In this document: positions 32,840 through 43,761 of the stretch, piece by piece
Position numbering within the stretch: the stretch's first letter is position 1
How the letters are laid out: the number at the start of each line of letters is the position of its first letter
Source of the DNA: Prorocentrum cordatum
Lineage: Eukaryota; Sar; Dinophyceae; Prorocentrales; Prorocentraceae
Reading direction: 5' to 3'
Assembly (NCBI GenBank): GCA_963575745.1
Contig: CAUYUJ010018874.1
Location: forward strand, 1-64,000
DNA length: 64,000 nucleotides
Notes under the pieces: model-generated
What the model was told of the DNA's origin: nothing
Database searches by the model: none
Seen by the model: only the letters and a program-made list of their open reading frames with translations
Translations under genes and position numbers: made by a program

Positions 32840-33075
32840 TGTCTTCCAATAGACTTGGCAGGACGAGGATCGGTTATGAGCACGCGATAGCTCCTGCTGG
32901 GCCACAAATAGCTGTACGAACATCATAGGTTTGACCGCTCCCTCTGCCAGAACATGTGCACATAACAGCATTGACAAGAAGAACATAGAATGACAAATTA
33001 TGAGGCGGAGATGAGCGGGGAGGTAGCTGGCAATCGAGACACACCCGAGAGAACAGTTAAACTTCAACACCCGTG
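32840..33075 (-). pseudogene. Leader module 2
   Basis: MFFLSMLLCAHVLAEGAVKP is conserved; MMFVQLFVAQQELSRAHN follows. It is not followed by the 268-aa gene. Confidence 0.5.
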
Positions 33076-33088
33076 TGCCCCATGCAAG

Positions 33089-33225
33089 CGAAACGGGTCG
33101 GGCAGACGGGCCCCAACGAGCGCGTCGGATCGGGTCGGGCGTTGGCACGCGAGTGCCCTAACGGACGGGGCGGGTCGGGCAGGCAAAACGGACAGGACGG
33201 GTCGGGTGGGGCGAAAGAGATGCAA
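33089..33225 (+). repeat. Partial composite unit
   Basis: Only the CGGGTCGGGCAGACGG / GCACGCGAGTGCCC part, cut off before any subrepeat. Confidence 0.7.
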
Positions 33226-33244
33226 GAATAGACGGCCCGCACGC

Positions 33245-33500
33245 AATCTTTTGTCTTCGAGTAGACTTGGCAGCACGAGGATCCGTTATGAGCACACGAT
33301 ACCTTCTGCTGAACCAAAAATAGCTGAACGAACATCATAGGTTTGACCGCTCCCTCTGCCAGAACATGTGCACAGAACAGCATTGACAAGAAAAACATAT
33401 AATGACAAATTATGAGGCGGAGATAAGTGGGGAGGTAGCTGGCAATCGAGACACACCCGAGAGAACTGTGAAACTTCAACACCCGTGTGCCCCATACAAG
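33245..33500 (-). pseudogene. Leader module 3
   Basis: MFFLSMLFCAHVLAEGAVKP, then MMFVQLFLVQQKVSCAHN. It is a tandem neighbour of module 2, with which it shares the truncation point. Confidence 0.5.
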
Positions 33501-33504
33501 CGAA

Positions 33505-33980
33505 ACGGGTCGGGCAGACGGACCCTAACGAGCGCGATGGATCGGGTCGGGCGTTGGCACGCGAGTACCCTAACGGACGGGGCGGGTCGGGCAGGCAAAA
33601 CGGACTGGACGGGTCGGGTCGGGCGAAAGAGATTCCGCACGCATGCGCAGCAAATGCTATTTTTTCAAAAAGATGGATCGGCTCGCAACGGGGGCCGGGC
33701 ACTTTGTATTGTAAAATATTAGAACCGGGTCGCAGCGGGGACCGGGCACTTTGTATTGTAAAATGCAAGAGATTCTGCACGCATGCTCAGCGAATGCTAT
33801 TTTTTTTACCGTAGATGGAGCGGGGTCGCAACGGGGACCGGGCACTTTGTAGTGTAAACTACGAGAGATTCTGCACGCATGCTCAGCAAATGCTTCTTTT
33901 GCAGTAGATGGAGCCGGTTTGCATACGGGCCGGTTTTATGGTAAGTAGGGTTTAATAATTATAGGATTAGAAATTTAGGG
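33505..33980 (+). repeat. Partial composite unit
   Basis: Three subrepeats, one shortened, with the usual tail AATAATTATAGGATTAG. Confidence 0.8.
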
Positions 33981-34019
33981 TTCGGGTTAGGATTTAGGTT
34001 TTAGGGTTGGGGTTTAGGG

Positions 34020-34192
34020 TTAGCTCGTCGTTGTCGACGTCGTATTCGTCGTCGTCGACGTCGCGGTTTGCGTCGTCGTCGTCGCGGGGGCACGAGAATT
34101 TCCCGAGTTGTTCGGGGAGGGGCATCGGGGACGCGATGTCCAGAACATGCTGGGGAGTCTGGAGTGGAAACTTCTTCGTCGTCGTCGTCGTT
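34020..34192 (+). repeat. CGTCGT module 4
   Basis: The left hairpin arm has one change (TCCCGA opposite TCGGGG). Confidence 0.85.
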
Positions 34193-34422
34193 AGGGTTAG
34201 GGTTAGGGTTAGGGTTAGGGGGTCACGGTTAGGGTTTTGGATTAGGGTTAATTCAGGGTTAGGTTTAGGGTTAGGGTTTAGGGTTTAGGTTAGGGTTTGG
34301 GGTTAGGGTTTAGGGTCAGGGTTTGGGGGGGGGGTAGGTTTTAATGTTAGAGTTAGGGTTAGGGTTAGGGTTAGGGTTTAGGGTAAGGGTTAAGGTTTTG
34401 GGTTTAGGGTTTTGGGTTAGGG
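34193..34422 (+). repeat. Telomere-like array, longest in the window
   Basis: About 230 bp with pure GGGTTA stretches at 34193-34220 and 34345-34375 and a G9 run between them. Confidence 0.9.
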
Positions 34423-34545
34423 TCTACTAGGCTTGGCCACGATTACACCTTGACCGCGAACCCACTTGCGGTGGCCGTCACTCCCACCCGCAAGCCACCC
34501 GAACATAAAGATCATCTCTCTCCTCGTTGTAACCACATCGAATCC
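34423..34545 (+). repeat. Composite unit U12, box only
   Basis: The box has CACTTGCGG and CCGAACATAAAG changes. It ends at ATCGAATCC, where satellite S2 begins. Confidence 0.8.
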
Positions 34546-35300
34546 CACGACTTTGCTACAGCTGTCATAGCACAGCTTGGGTCCCCAAAAGTGGGGACCT
34601 CTATGTGCGCGTCGTCTTTTCCTGTTACTTGCCCTGGGCTTACCCCGATGCTATATCATGGCATAGCATAGCATGGGCTCCAAAAAGTAGAGACCCCTAT
34701 GTTCTTTTTTTTCATTGTTACTTACCGTGGGCCTATCAGGCCACTGTGTTATAGCATGACATATCTGTTCCTGGGTCCTCAAACAGTCGGGACCCCTATG
34801 TGCGCGTTCAGCATGGGTCCCCCAAAAGTGGGACCCCTATGTGCGCGGCTAGTTTTCCTGTTACTTGCCCTGGGCCTATCCCGCCACTATGCTATACCAT
34901 GGCATATCTATTCCTGGGTCCGCAAACAGTCGGGACCCCTATGTGCGCGTTCACCATGGGTCCCCAAAAAGTGGGGACCCCTATGTGCGAGGCGAGTTTT
35001 CCTGTTACTTGCCCTGGACCTATCCCGCCACTGTGCTATAGCATGGCATATCATAGCATGGGCTCCAAAAAGACCCTATCTTCTTGTTTCACTGTTTTTT
35101 TTTTTTCCTGGGCCTATCCCGCCACTGTGTTATAGCATGGCATATCTATTCATGGGTCCCCAAAAAGTCGAGACCCCCATGTGCGCGTTCATTTACTGTT
35201 ACTTGGCCCTAGGCCCATCCCGCCACTGCGCCATAGCATGGCATAGCACAGCATGGGTCCCCCAAAAAGTGGGGACCCCGGTGCCATAACATGACATACC
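34546..35300 (-). repeat. 101-bp palindromic satellite, cluster S2 (reverse orientation)
   Basis: About seven units, more diverged than S1 and S5. Several have TTCTTTTTTTTCATTG or C/T-rich inserts where others read TGTTACTTGCCCTGGG. Confidence 0.85.
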
Positions 35301-35500
35301 ACAGCATGGGTCTTGTGAGTGCTGTTGTGTGCGCACGTTCTGGCACAGAACGAATCTATGATGTTCGGCCTCATGCTTGGTTCAGAAGCTATCGTTTGCT
35401 CTTAACGGATCCTCGTCCTCTTCAGTTGATTAAATCTATACGCATCAATTTCGTGTGGCACTCTCGCACTATACGCATTTTCCTCCTATCATTTCGTGTA
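35301..35500 (+). pseudogene. Diverged leader-module copy in plus orientation
   Basis: GCGCACGTTCTGGCACAG, then CTATGATGTTCGGCCTCATG and ACGGATCCTCGTCCTC parallel the minus-strand leader modules (GCGCATGTTCTGGCAGAG, CTATGATGTTCGTTCAGCC, ACCGATCCTCGTCC). No intact frame. Confidence 0.45.
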
Positions 35501-36120
35501 CGTACTGTTATATGCATGTTGACATGGCCTCATGCTGATGAATCTGGAAGTCGGGCTATGGATCATCAGAGACAGTTGTCTGCCAATGTGCCAGCAGCAT
35601 TGTTTTCTCGAGAGTGATTGCACTGCCCTTGTCGTCTGTCCTCTATGCTTCCACTGCTGCTTTGTTGCGGCCTTTCTCCTCTGCGCGGCGGCCTGTGCTG
35701 GGTCCACGCCGATGCGCGTGCTCTGGAACCCTGGGCGGTTCCACTTGGACTCGGACTTTCTATTTGCTTTGTCTGATTCCGTCGCAGTGCCATGTTGATA
35801 TCTCTGCATGGAACTATCTCGCACGGGACTCAGACAGTGGAGATCCGTTTGTGCGCGTCCACTGTTACTTGCCCTGGGCCTGTCTTTCCACTGTGCTAGA
35901 GTATGGCATAGCACTGCACGGGCCCCCAAAAACGTGGGAACTATCTTCGCGTGGTGTTTGCCTTTCATCTGGTCTATCCCGCCACCGTGCTATGGCATTG
36001 CATCGCACAGCATGGGTCCCCCAAAAGTGGGGACCCCTGTGGGCGCGTTGTCTTTCACCTCTACTCGCCTTGGGCTTATCCCGCCATCGTGCTATGGCAT
36101 GGCATAGCGCAGCGTGGGGC
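35500..36120 (+). repeat. ~620-bp segment, copy 1 of a dispersed duplication
   Basis: About 90% similar by eye to 45892-46510 in the same orientation (GTACGTACTG.TATATGCATG, GAATCTGGAAGTCGGGCTAT, GGGTCCACGCCGATGC). The right end from about 35860 is two units of the 101-bp satellite in reverse orientation (cluster S3). Confidence 0.8.
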
Positions 36121-36769
36121 GCCCAACGGGCGGGACGGGTCGGCCAAGCAAAACGAAAAGGACGAATCAGGTGGGGCGAAAGAAATTCTGCACGCATACG
36201 CAGCAAATGCCATGGTTCGAAAAATCTGCTCGCAACGGGGGCCGGGCACTTTGTAAATTACGAGAATCTGCACGCATGCTCCGCAAATTTTTTTTTGCAG
36301 TACCTGGACCAGGTTTACATGACCAGGTCGCAACGGGGGCCGGGCACTTTGTATGTAATGCAAGAGATTCTGCACGCATGCTCAGCAAATGCTATTTTTT
36401 GCAATAGATGAACGCGGAACGCAACAAGGGCCGGGCATTTTGTAATGTAAAATACAAAAAGATTCTGCACGAATGCTCAGCAAATGCTAATTTTTGCAGT
36501 AGATGGACCGGGTTTACATAAGCGGATCGCAACGGGGACCGGGCACTGTGTAGTGTAAAATACAAGAGATTATGCGCGCATGCTCAGCAAATGTCGTTTG
36601 TTGCAGTAGATGGAGCGGGCTCGCAACGGGGGCCGGGCACTTTGTAGTGCAAAATACATGAGATTCTGCACGCATGCTCAGGAAATATTTTTTTGCAGTA
36701 GATGGAGCCGGGTTGCATAGAGGCCGGTTTTACAGTAACCAGGGTTTAATAATTATAGGATTCGAAATT
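36121..36769 (+). repeat. Partial composite unit, six subrepeats without box
   Basis: It starts at GGCGGGACGGGTCGGCC directly after satellite S3. Several subrepeats are shortened. Confidence 0.8.
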
Positions 36770-36826
36770 TAGTGTTCGGGTTAGGGATTAGGGCTTAGGG
36801 CTTAGGGTTAAGGTTTAGGGTTAGGG

Positions 36827-36954
36827 TCTACTAGGCTGGGCCACGAGTACACCTCGACCGCGAACCCACCTGCGGTGGCCGTCACTCCCACCCGCACGCC
36901 ACCCCACCATAAAGATCATCTCTCCCCTCGTGAGAACCACATCGAAGACAGCGT

Positions 36955-36985
<31 letters not shown>

Positions 36986-37530
36986 TGATGTGCGATCCAG
37001 TTCGCACGCGAGTGCTCGAACGGGCGGGAGGAGTCGGGTCGGGCGGAAGAGATTCTGGACGCATGCGCAGCAAATGCTATTTTGTGGACTAGGTGGATCG
37101 GCTCGCAACGGAAGGCACTTTGCATTGTAAAATTCGAGAGATTCTGCACGCATGCGCAGGAAGTGCTATTTGTTTGCAATGTATGGAGCCGGTTTACATA
37201 ACGGGGGCTCACTTTGTCGTGTAAAATACAAGAGATTATGCGCGCATGCTAAGGACATGTTTTTTTGCCATAGATGGGGCCGGGTCGCAACGGGGGCTAG
37301 GTATTTTGTAATGTAAAATACATGAGATTCTGCGCGCATGCTCAGGAAATCCGATTTTTTGCAGTAGATGGGGCCGGGTCGCAACGGGGACTGGGCTCTT
37401 TGTAGTGTAAAATACATGAGATTCTGCGCGCATGCTCAGGACATGTATTTCTTTGCAGTAGATGGAGCGGGTTTGCATACGGGCCTGTTCTGTAGGAATC
37501 AGGGTTTCGTAATTATAGGCTTAGAGACTT
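36827..37530 (+). repeat. Composite unit U13
   Basis: Five subrepeats. The box reads CCCGCACGCCACC. Confidence 0.9.
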
Positions 37531-37617
37531 AGGGTTAGGGTCCTGGGTTAGGTTTAGGGTTAGGGTTTAGGGTTTAGGGTTCGGGTTAGGATTTAGGTTT
37601 TAGGGTTAGGGTTTAGG
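37531..37617 (+). repeat. Telomere-like array
   Basis: Precedes CGTCGT module 5; another array follows that module at 37793-37864. Confidence 0.85.
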
Positions 37618-37792
37618 GTTAGCTCGTCGTCGTCGACGTCGTATTCGTCGTCGTCGACGTCGCGGTCGGCGTCGTCGTCGTGGGGGCACGAGAATTCCCC
37701 GAGTTGTTCGGGGAGGGGCATCGGGGACGCGATGTCCAGAACATGCTGGGGAGTCTGGAGTGGAAACTTCGTCGTTGTTGTCGTCGTCGTTA
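37618..37792 (+). repeat. CGTCGT module 5
   Basis: Nearly identical to module 4, with an intact hairpin. Confidence 0.85.
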
Positions 37793-37864
37793 GGGTTAGG
37801 GTTAGGGTTAGGGGGTCACGGTTAGGGTTCTGGATTAGGGTTCGGTTTAGGGTTAGGGTTAGGG

Positions 37865-38483
37865 TCGAACAGGCTTGACCACGAGTACACCTGGACCGCG
37901 AACCCACCTGCGGTGGCCGTCAATCCCACCCGCAAGCCACCCCACCATAAAGATCATCTCTCCCCTCGGTATACCCGCAGCGAGTACAACGTCGACGACG
38001 ACGACGACGACGGATGTGCGATCCAGGTGGCACGCGAGTGCTCGAACGGGCTAAAGAGTCTGCACGCATGCACAGGAAGCGCGAGGTGGTCCTGGAGCTG
38101 GAGCCGATGTACATGAGAGGGTCGCAGCTTGTATTGTAAAATACAAGGGATTCTGCACGCATGCTCAGGATGGAGCATGCCCAGGATCAGGACATGCTAT
38201 TTTTTGCCGTAGATGGAGCGGGTTTACATAAGTGGATTGCAACGGGGGCCGCCCACTTTGTGCTGTTAAAACAATAGGGAATGCTGCACGCATGCGCGGG
38301 ACATGCTATTTTTTGCAGTAGATGGGGCCGGGTCGCGACGGGTGCTGGGCACTTTGTGCTGTAAAAAATAAGAAATTCTGCACGCATGCTCAGAACATAT
38401 TTTTTTTGCTGTAGATGGAGGGGGATTGCATAACGACCGCTTTTAGGTTATTTAAGGTTTTATAATTATAGGAGTAAGAATTT
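37865..38483 (+). repeat. Composite unit U14
   Basis: Four subrepeats. It resembles U1 in having AGGTGGCACGCGAG and a CATGCTCAGGATGGAGCATG duplication. Confidence 0.9.
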
Positions 38484-38493
38484 AGGGTTAGGG

Positions 38494-38750
38494 CCTACCA
38501 GGCTTGGCCACGATTACACCTTGACCGCGCACCCACCTGCGGCGGCCGTCACTCCCACCCGCAAGCCACCCCACCATAAAGATCATCTCTCCCCTCATTA
38601 TAACCACATCGAATACAACGTCGACGACGACGACGACGACGGCGACGACTGATGTGCGATCCAGTTGGCACGCGAGTGCTCTAACGGGCGGGAAGAGTCG
38701 GGCAGGCGGACCCCAACGGACGGGACGGGTCGGGTCCGGCGGGAGGAGCC
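38494..38750 (+). repeat. Composite unit U15, truncated by satellite
   Basis: Box and (GAC)n, then CGGACCCCAACGGACGG and a switch to satellite at the same base as in U10. Confidence 0.85.
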
Positions 38751-39010
38751 TACTTTTGGGGACCCATGATGTGCTATGCCATGCTATAGTCCGGTGGCGG
38801 GATAGGCCTGGGATAGGAAGGAGTAAAAGACAACGCGCACATAGGAGCCCCCACCTTTGGGGGAACCCATGCCGAGCTATGCCATGCCATAGCACGGTGG
38901 CGGGAAAGGCATGGGGCAAGTAGAGGTAAAAGGCAACGCGCGCATAGGGGTCCCCACTTTGTGGGGACCCATGCGGTGCTATGCCATGCTATAGCGCGGT
39001 GGCGGGATAG
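38751..39010 (+). repeat. 101-bp palindromic satellite, cluster S4
   Basis: Two and a half units, closest to the start of S1. Confidence 0.85.
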
Positions 39011-39475
39011 CGCCCCTGGTTGGTAGCCCGAATCCAGTCGTAGAAGAAACCCCGAGATACAACCCAATGCATAACGAACAGCGCGACTGGATCGGCGCAG
39101 CGTGGCAAGTTCAGTCGGGACACTCAGAACAAACTGGATGGTTAAGACACGCTTCAGTACAGAGTCTGGGCCCTTTTTTGTTTCCATGGTTCCCAGGCCA
39201 CGCGAATACATGCCCGCACAGAGCAGGTCCCAGCATGCGCAGATCGCGACCCTGACATTTACGATCAGGGATAGTCAGGCCCCGCTTGCTAAGGATAAAT
39301 CTGTCCTTCAGTACCCTAACACGTAACATGATTCGTGAAAGTACAACCACGAACACGAAGGCGAGGCATAGAAGCAGCACCTTCTCTGCGACACACGCAA
39401 GCGGAACTGCTTGGCAGGAAAAAGAGACCAAGTGGAATCATTGAAACAGCCCTGACTGCTCATCCGCTGGACGGA
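39011..39475 (-). other. Downstream region of the 216-aa gene
   Basis: On the minus strand it carries GCGTGTGTCGCAGAGAAGGT, which recurs after the second copy at about 47475, so the repeat unit extends past the stop codon. No consistent ORF. Confidence 0.45.
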
Positions 39476-40126
39476 TCAGGCCTGCGGGTCGCCAGCGTCC
39501 GCCTCTTCAAAGAGAGGACCCACGGCTACTTCCAACGCGTAGTTCGTAGCGTGATTCAAGGCATGGTCCAATGCAATGTCCAACGTAAGGTCCAGAGCAT
39601 AGTCCAATCCATCAGGTGGCTCGATGCCCATGATAGCGGCGGTGTGGGCCCACCTGTTACGCGGAACCAGGCAATGCCCATTCTGGTCCCGCGCAACGCC
39701 GCCACGATAGTCGGCGCCCGCGGCAGGATCCTCGCACAGAAACCCATCCGCTGGAACCCACGAGTTCAGGAGTGGGTTCCTGGGGCTCATGTGCAGCGAC
39801 TCCCACAGAGGGCTGAACCAGCGAAGGATGTAACCATTTGGGAGAATAGAATTGCCCCCATGAGATCGGCAACGCCTGCAAACTATACCATCACAAAGCA
39901 CGCGCTGAAGAGGAATATAGTGATCCTCGACCCATTCGGAGTCGGTGACCGAGCCAATGGCTCCATGCCAGACCTGCGTCATGATCAGGTGCATGCCCAT
40001 GGCATAGAATATGCGACCCGGGGGGCTCTGCCGCCGGTACCAGGTGATGAACGCGATGAGCATAGCGGACGAGCCAACGTTCGCCATGGGAACCCAGCGC
40101 GGCATGGGATTCGCGGGCTGGGACAT
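39476..40126 (-). CDS. 216-aa protein of unknown function
   Basis: From ATG (MSQPANPMPRWVPMANVGSS) to TGA. It has a Cys cluster VLCDGIVCRRCRSHGG near residues 77-92 that could bind a metal, a Trp-rich middle (RWFSPLWES), WAHTAAIMGIEPPDGLDYAL and a C-terminal Leu/Ala/Asp repeat (LDLTLDIALDHALNHA). No signal peptide or domain is recognised. A frameshifted homologue lies at 46.8 kb in the opposite orientation. Similarity between the copies starts before the ATG (CCAGGTGGGCAGAGATT, CTCTATAGAGC), so the duplicated unit is larger than the ORF. The 101-bp satellite lies upstream of both copies, directly here and about 280 bp away at 46.8 kb. Function unknown. Confidence 0.55.
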   Translation of the reverse strand: MSQPANPMPRWVPMANVGSSAMLIAFITWYRRQSPPGRIFYAMGMHLIMTQVWHGAIGSVTDSEWVEDHYIPLQRVLCDGIVCRRCRSHGGNSILPNGYILRWFSPLWESLHMSPRNPLLNSWVPADGFLCEDPAAGADYRGGVARDQNGHCLVPRNRWAHTAAIMGIEPPDGLDYALDLTLDIALDHALNHATNYALEVAVGPLFEEADAGDPQA

Positions 40127-40224
40127 TCGCAGTCAGCGAGAACGATCCTCGGAAAGCTCTATAGAACGAGAATCTCTGCCCACCTGGGACACCCGAGCTC
40201 TCGATCCGAAAAGGCTGCATCGGC

Positions 40225-40895
40225 GAATACCTTTTTTGGGGGACCCATGCTGTGCTATGCCATGCTGTATCGCAGTGGCGGGATAGGCCTAGGGCAAGTA
40301 ACAGTGAAGAGACGACGCGCACATAGGGCTCCCCACTTTTGGGGGACACATGCTTTGCTATGCCATGCTATAGCACAGTGCCGGAATAGGCCTAGGGCAA
40401 GTAACAGTGAAAGACGACGCGCGCATAGAGGTCCCAACTTTTTGAAGACCCATGCTATGCTATGCCATGCCACAGCACAGTGGCGGTGTTGGCCTGGGGC
40501 AAGTAACAGTGCCAGATAACGCGCACAAAGGGGTCCCCAATTTTTGGGGACCCATGCTGTGCTATGTCATGCTATAGCACAGTGGCGGGATAGGCCTAGG
40601 ACAAAAACAATAAAAGACAACACATAGGACTCCCCACTTTTTGGGGACCCATGCCGAGCTATGCCATGCTACAGCACAGTGGCGGGATACGCCTAGGGCA
40701 AGTAACAGTAAAAGACAACGCGCACATAGGGGTCCCCACTTTTTGGGGACCCATGCTGTGCTACGCCATGCTATAGCACAGTGGCGGGATAGGCGTAGGG
40801 CAAGTAACAGTAGAAGACGACGCGCGCATAGGAGAGCCCACTTTTCGGGGACCCATGCTGGGCAATGCCATGTTATAGCACGGTGGCGGGATAGC
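40225..40895 (+). repeat. 101-bp palindromic satellite, cluster S5
   Basis: Seven units spaced close to 101 bp (CGCACATAGGG motifs near 40314, 40416, 40517, 40617, 40718 and 40819). It is the most regular cluster. Confidence 0.9.
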
Positions 40896-41142
40896 ACTGC
40901 AGCAGGAGCAGCCAACAAATTGAAGGCGTCACTAGTACAACTGGAAGTACGGAGCCCGGACACGTTCCCGAATACGCGAATAGGCGTGGACCCCAAACAG
41001 GCCGCTGTGCTGGTACAACCAATGATGCATAGACGACTCTATAGATCACCTGGTGTATGATAAGCTGCTGAACAACATTAACGAATGGACGTGTTAGAGT
41101 GGAGAAGGGAGACGAAGGCTGGGATAACATGCCTAGGGCCAC
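40896..41142 (-). pseudogene. Region linking the 273-aa gene to the satellite
   Basis: On the minus strand it contains GGGGTCCACGCCTATTCGCG, shared with the 35.7- and 46.1-kb segments, and the sequence after the 273-aa stop that is also found after 29902. No intact frame. Confidence 0.4.
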
Positions 41143-41964
41143 TCACTGTCCCCGAACCAACAGGGGACCCTGCTGAACAGCCTCGTGGATAGCATTGACG
41201 GCTGCCTGCGAGATAGTGCCGTGAAGCCGATCGCAAATGTTCCTCAGCGTGTCCCTCTGGTCAGCGCCGGGCCTCGCAATAGCCCCCCCGTCAACATGAT
41301 CTTCGTTGTAGTGGTGCGGCCGGACATAGGGCGCGAAATCGAAGATGCTGTCGAACAGAGCAGCGGGGACCACGGCCTGCAAATGCTGGACCTGATAGTC
41401 CTCATCGACCTCGGCGAGGACACGAGCCTGTAGCAGAGGCATCATGAAACCGTGCATCGAAGGGATGTGATAGGCAATGTGAGACATGTCCCTAGGGTGA
41501 ACAAACCGGAGCTCGTTCAACCACACGCGCTCGATGCTGCAGTCGGACGGGATGATGGCACAGGTGTCCGGGGAGATCGCGGGAACACGCACGTATGGAT
41601 CGGATACCCGATCACGGTGAATGTCTTCGCTGTACGCGCGCACCTCAACATGCTGCTCAGACTGGAATACCGCATAGTGCAGATGCAGCATTGAGTAGAT
41701 AGACATGTACCCAAGATGATGGTATGCACGAGCGCCAGAGTAGCTCGTCAAGAAATCGTGCGGCGTCCCATAGCACTGGTAAACGTCCATGACATCATGG
41801 TGGTGGGTACTCACGTACATTATAGTACCCCACCCATGCCAGGCCTCTTTAGGCACTTCGATAGGCTCGTGCCGATCGGCGACCCTCGTCAAGAGAGGGT
41901 AAAAATAGGCCAGCCAGGCCGTGGGCTGCGGCAAGAACAGCGTGATCGTGTGGTAGCCGGCCAT
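41143..41964 (-). CDS. 273-aa protein of unknown function, family member 2
   Basis: From ATG (MAGYHTITLFLPQPTAWLAY) to TGA. About 91% identical to family member 1, with one in-frame insertion (FQSEQHVEV in place of VEV) and no stop. In the last ~270 bp about eight of ten base differences between the two change an amino acid, so this recent pair shows no sign of constraint. The leader module upstream is damaged (see 41975). No domain recognised. Confidence 0.6.
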   Translation of the reverse strand: MAGYHTITLFLPQPTAWLAYFYPLLTRVADRHEPIEVPKEAWHGWGTIMYVSTHHHDVMDVYQCYGTPHDFLTSYSGARAYHHLGYMSIYSMLHLHYAVFQSEQHVEVRAYSEDIHRDRVSDPYVRVPAISPDTCAIIPSDCSIERVWLNELRFVHPRDMSHIAYHIPSMHGFMMPLLQARVLAEVDEDYQVQHLQAVVPAALFDSIFDFAPYVRPHHYNEDHVDGGAIARPGADQRDTLRNICDRLHGTISQAAVNAIHEAVQQGPLLVRGQ

Positions 41965-41974
41965 CTTTTGCCTT

Positions 41975-42200
41975 CCAATAGAATTGGAAGGACGAGGATC
42001 GGTTATGACCACACGATAGCTCCTGCTAAACCAAAAATGGCTTAACTAACATCATAGGTTTGACTCCCTCTGCCAGAACATGTGCACATAACAGCATTGA
42101 CAATAATAACATAGAATGACAAATGATGAGGCGGAGATGAGTGGGGAGGTAGACAGACAGACAATCGAGACACACCCGAGAGAACTGTTAAACTTCAACA
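41975..42200 (-). pseudogene. Leader module 4
   Basis: Reads MLLLSMLLCAHVLAEGVKPM with one codon deleted in frame relative to module 1. It has a TAG where module 1 has CAG, so the short frame closes after about 32 residues. Confidence 0.5.
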
Positions 42201-42211
42201 CCCGTGTGCCC

Positions 42212-42754
42212 CATACAAGCGAAACGGGTCGGGCAGACGGGCCCTAACGAGCGCGTCGGATCGGCTCGGGTGTTGGCACGCGAGTACCCTAACGGACGGG
42301 GCGGGTCGGGCAGGCAAAACGGACGGGACGGGTCGGGTCGGGCGAAAGAGATTCTGCACGCTTGCGCAGCAAATTCTATTTTTTGGAATAGATGGATCGG
42401 CTCGCAACGGGGGCCGGGCACTTTGTATTGTAAAATGCTAGAGATTCTGCACGCATGCACAGCAAGTGCTATTTTTTTGCCGTAGATGGAGCCGGTTTAC
42501 ATAACGGGGTCGCAACGGGGACCGGGCACTTTGCATTGTAAACTAGAAGAGATTCCGTACGCATGGTCAGCAAATGTTATTTTTTACCGTAGATGGAGCT
42601 GGGTCGCAACGGGGAACGGGCACTTTGTAATGTAAAATACAAGAGTTTCTGCACGCATGTGCAGCAAATATTTTTTTGCCATAGATGGAGCCAGTTTGCA
42701 TAACGAGCGGTTTTGTAGTAGTCAGGGCTTAATAATTATAGGGTTAGAAATTTA
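42212..42754 (+). repeat. Composite unit with leader-module start
   Basis: Four subrepeats. It has the same organisation as 30946-31500, so leader plus gene plus unit was duplicated as a block. Confidence 0.8.
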
Positions 42755-42874
42755 AGGTTTAGGGTTAGGGTTATGGTTTAGGGTCAGGGTCGGGGGGGTT
42801 AGGCTTTAATGTTAGAGTTAGGTTTAGGGTTAGGGTTTAGGGTAAGGGTTAGGGTTTTGGGTTTAGGGTTAGGG
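42755..42874 (+). repeat. Telomere-like array
   Basis: TTAGGG/TTTAGGG with a G7 run, leading into type-2 unit T2. Confidence 0.85.
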
Positions 42875-43720
42875 TCTAACAGGGCAAGGCCAGGAATACC
42901 TACCTGCATAGGCACTCACCTGCGGTGGCTATCAATCCCCCCCGCATCTCCACCCCCACATGAAGATCATCTCTCCTCTCATGTTATACCGTGGCTGTAG
43001 CATAGCATAGCATACCATAGAAAGCGTGGCTCGATCCAGGAGTGCGCCTAGGAGCAAGCGCTTAGCAATGAGGCGGCGGCCGCGCGCGTGTGCACTTTGT
43101 CGTATTTTTTGCAATGGAATATGAGCATGGGCACATTCGCCGCGCGCGCAAAAGTTGTTTGTGACGCCCAGATTTACAAGAATATTGCAAAACCCATAGG
43201 TTTGTCAATGATTCAGGATGCACGCGGAATGCGATCCTGCACAATTGTGGTATGAGAAAATCATATGTTTTCTTACTTGCTGATATCGCTTCTGAAAAAC
43301 ATTGAAAACACATTGTGTTTCAAAAGATTTCACCATGATCGCGCGGCCGCCGCGCGCGTGTGCACTTTGTCGTTTTTTTGCAATGGAATATGAGCATGGA
43401 CACATCTTGCAAGAGCAGAATGTTCAGTTTATAGTATTTTTTACAATATAAAGCCCGGGTTTACGTACCGGTTCGCGAACCGGGGCCGGGCATTTTGCAT
43501 TGTAAAAAATATGGTTTTCTGATCGCATGATCAGGATCTAGTATTTTTTTGCAATGGAAAGGCCGGCGTTGCGACCCGGGCCGGGCACAATATGTTGTAA
43601 AAAATATAGTTTTCGGAACGCATGATCAGGAAATAGTATTTTTTGCATAGGATGGAGGGGGGGATGCATAGCGATCGGTTTTGAAGGATGTAGGGTTTAA
43701 TAATTATAAGGATTAGAGAT
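42875..43720 (+). repeat. Type-2 composite unit T2
   Basis: Close to T1 over its whole length, with a CATAGCATAGCATACCATAG run and TCTGATCGCATGATCAGGA subrepeats. It is somewhat shorter at the 3' half. Confidence 0.8.
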
Positions 43721-43761
43721 CTAACAGGGCAAGGCCAGGAATACCTACCTGCATAGGCACT
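43721..43761 (+). repeat. Type-2 unit T3, start only
   Basis: TCTAACAGGGCAAGGCCAGG to CACTCACCTGCGG, then it joins directly to the gene fragment in the plus orientation. Confidence 0.75.

Noticed and set aside
34193-34422. A true chromosome end
   Set aside because: All telomere-like arrays are short, degenerate and followed by more sequence on both sides, so they are interstitial.
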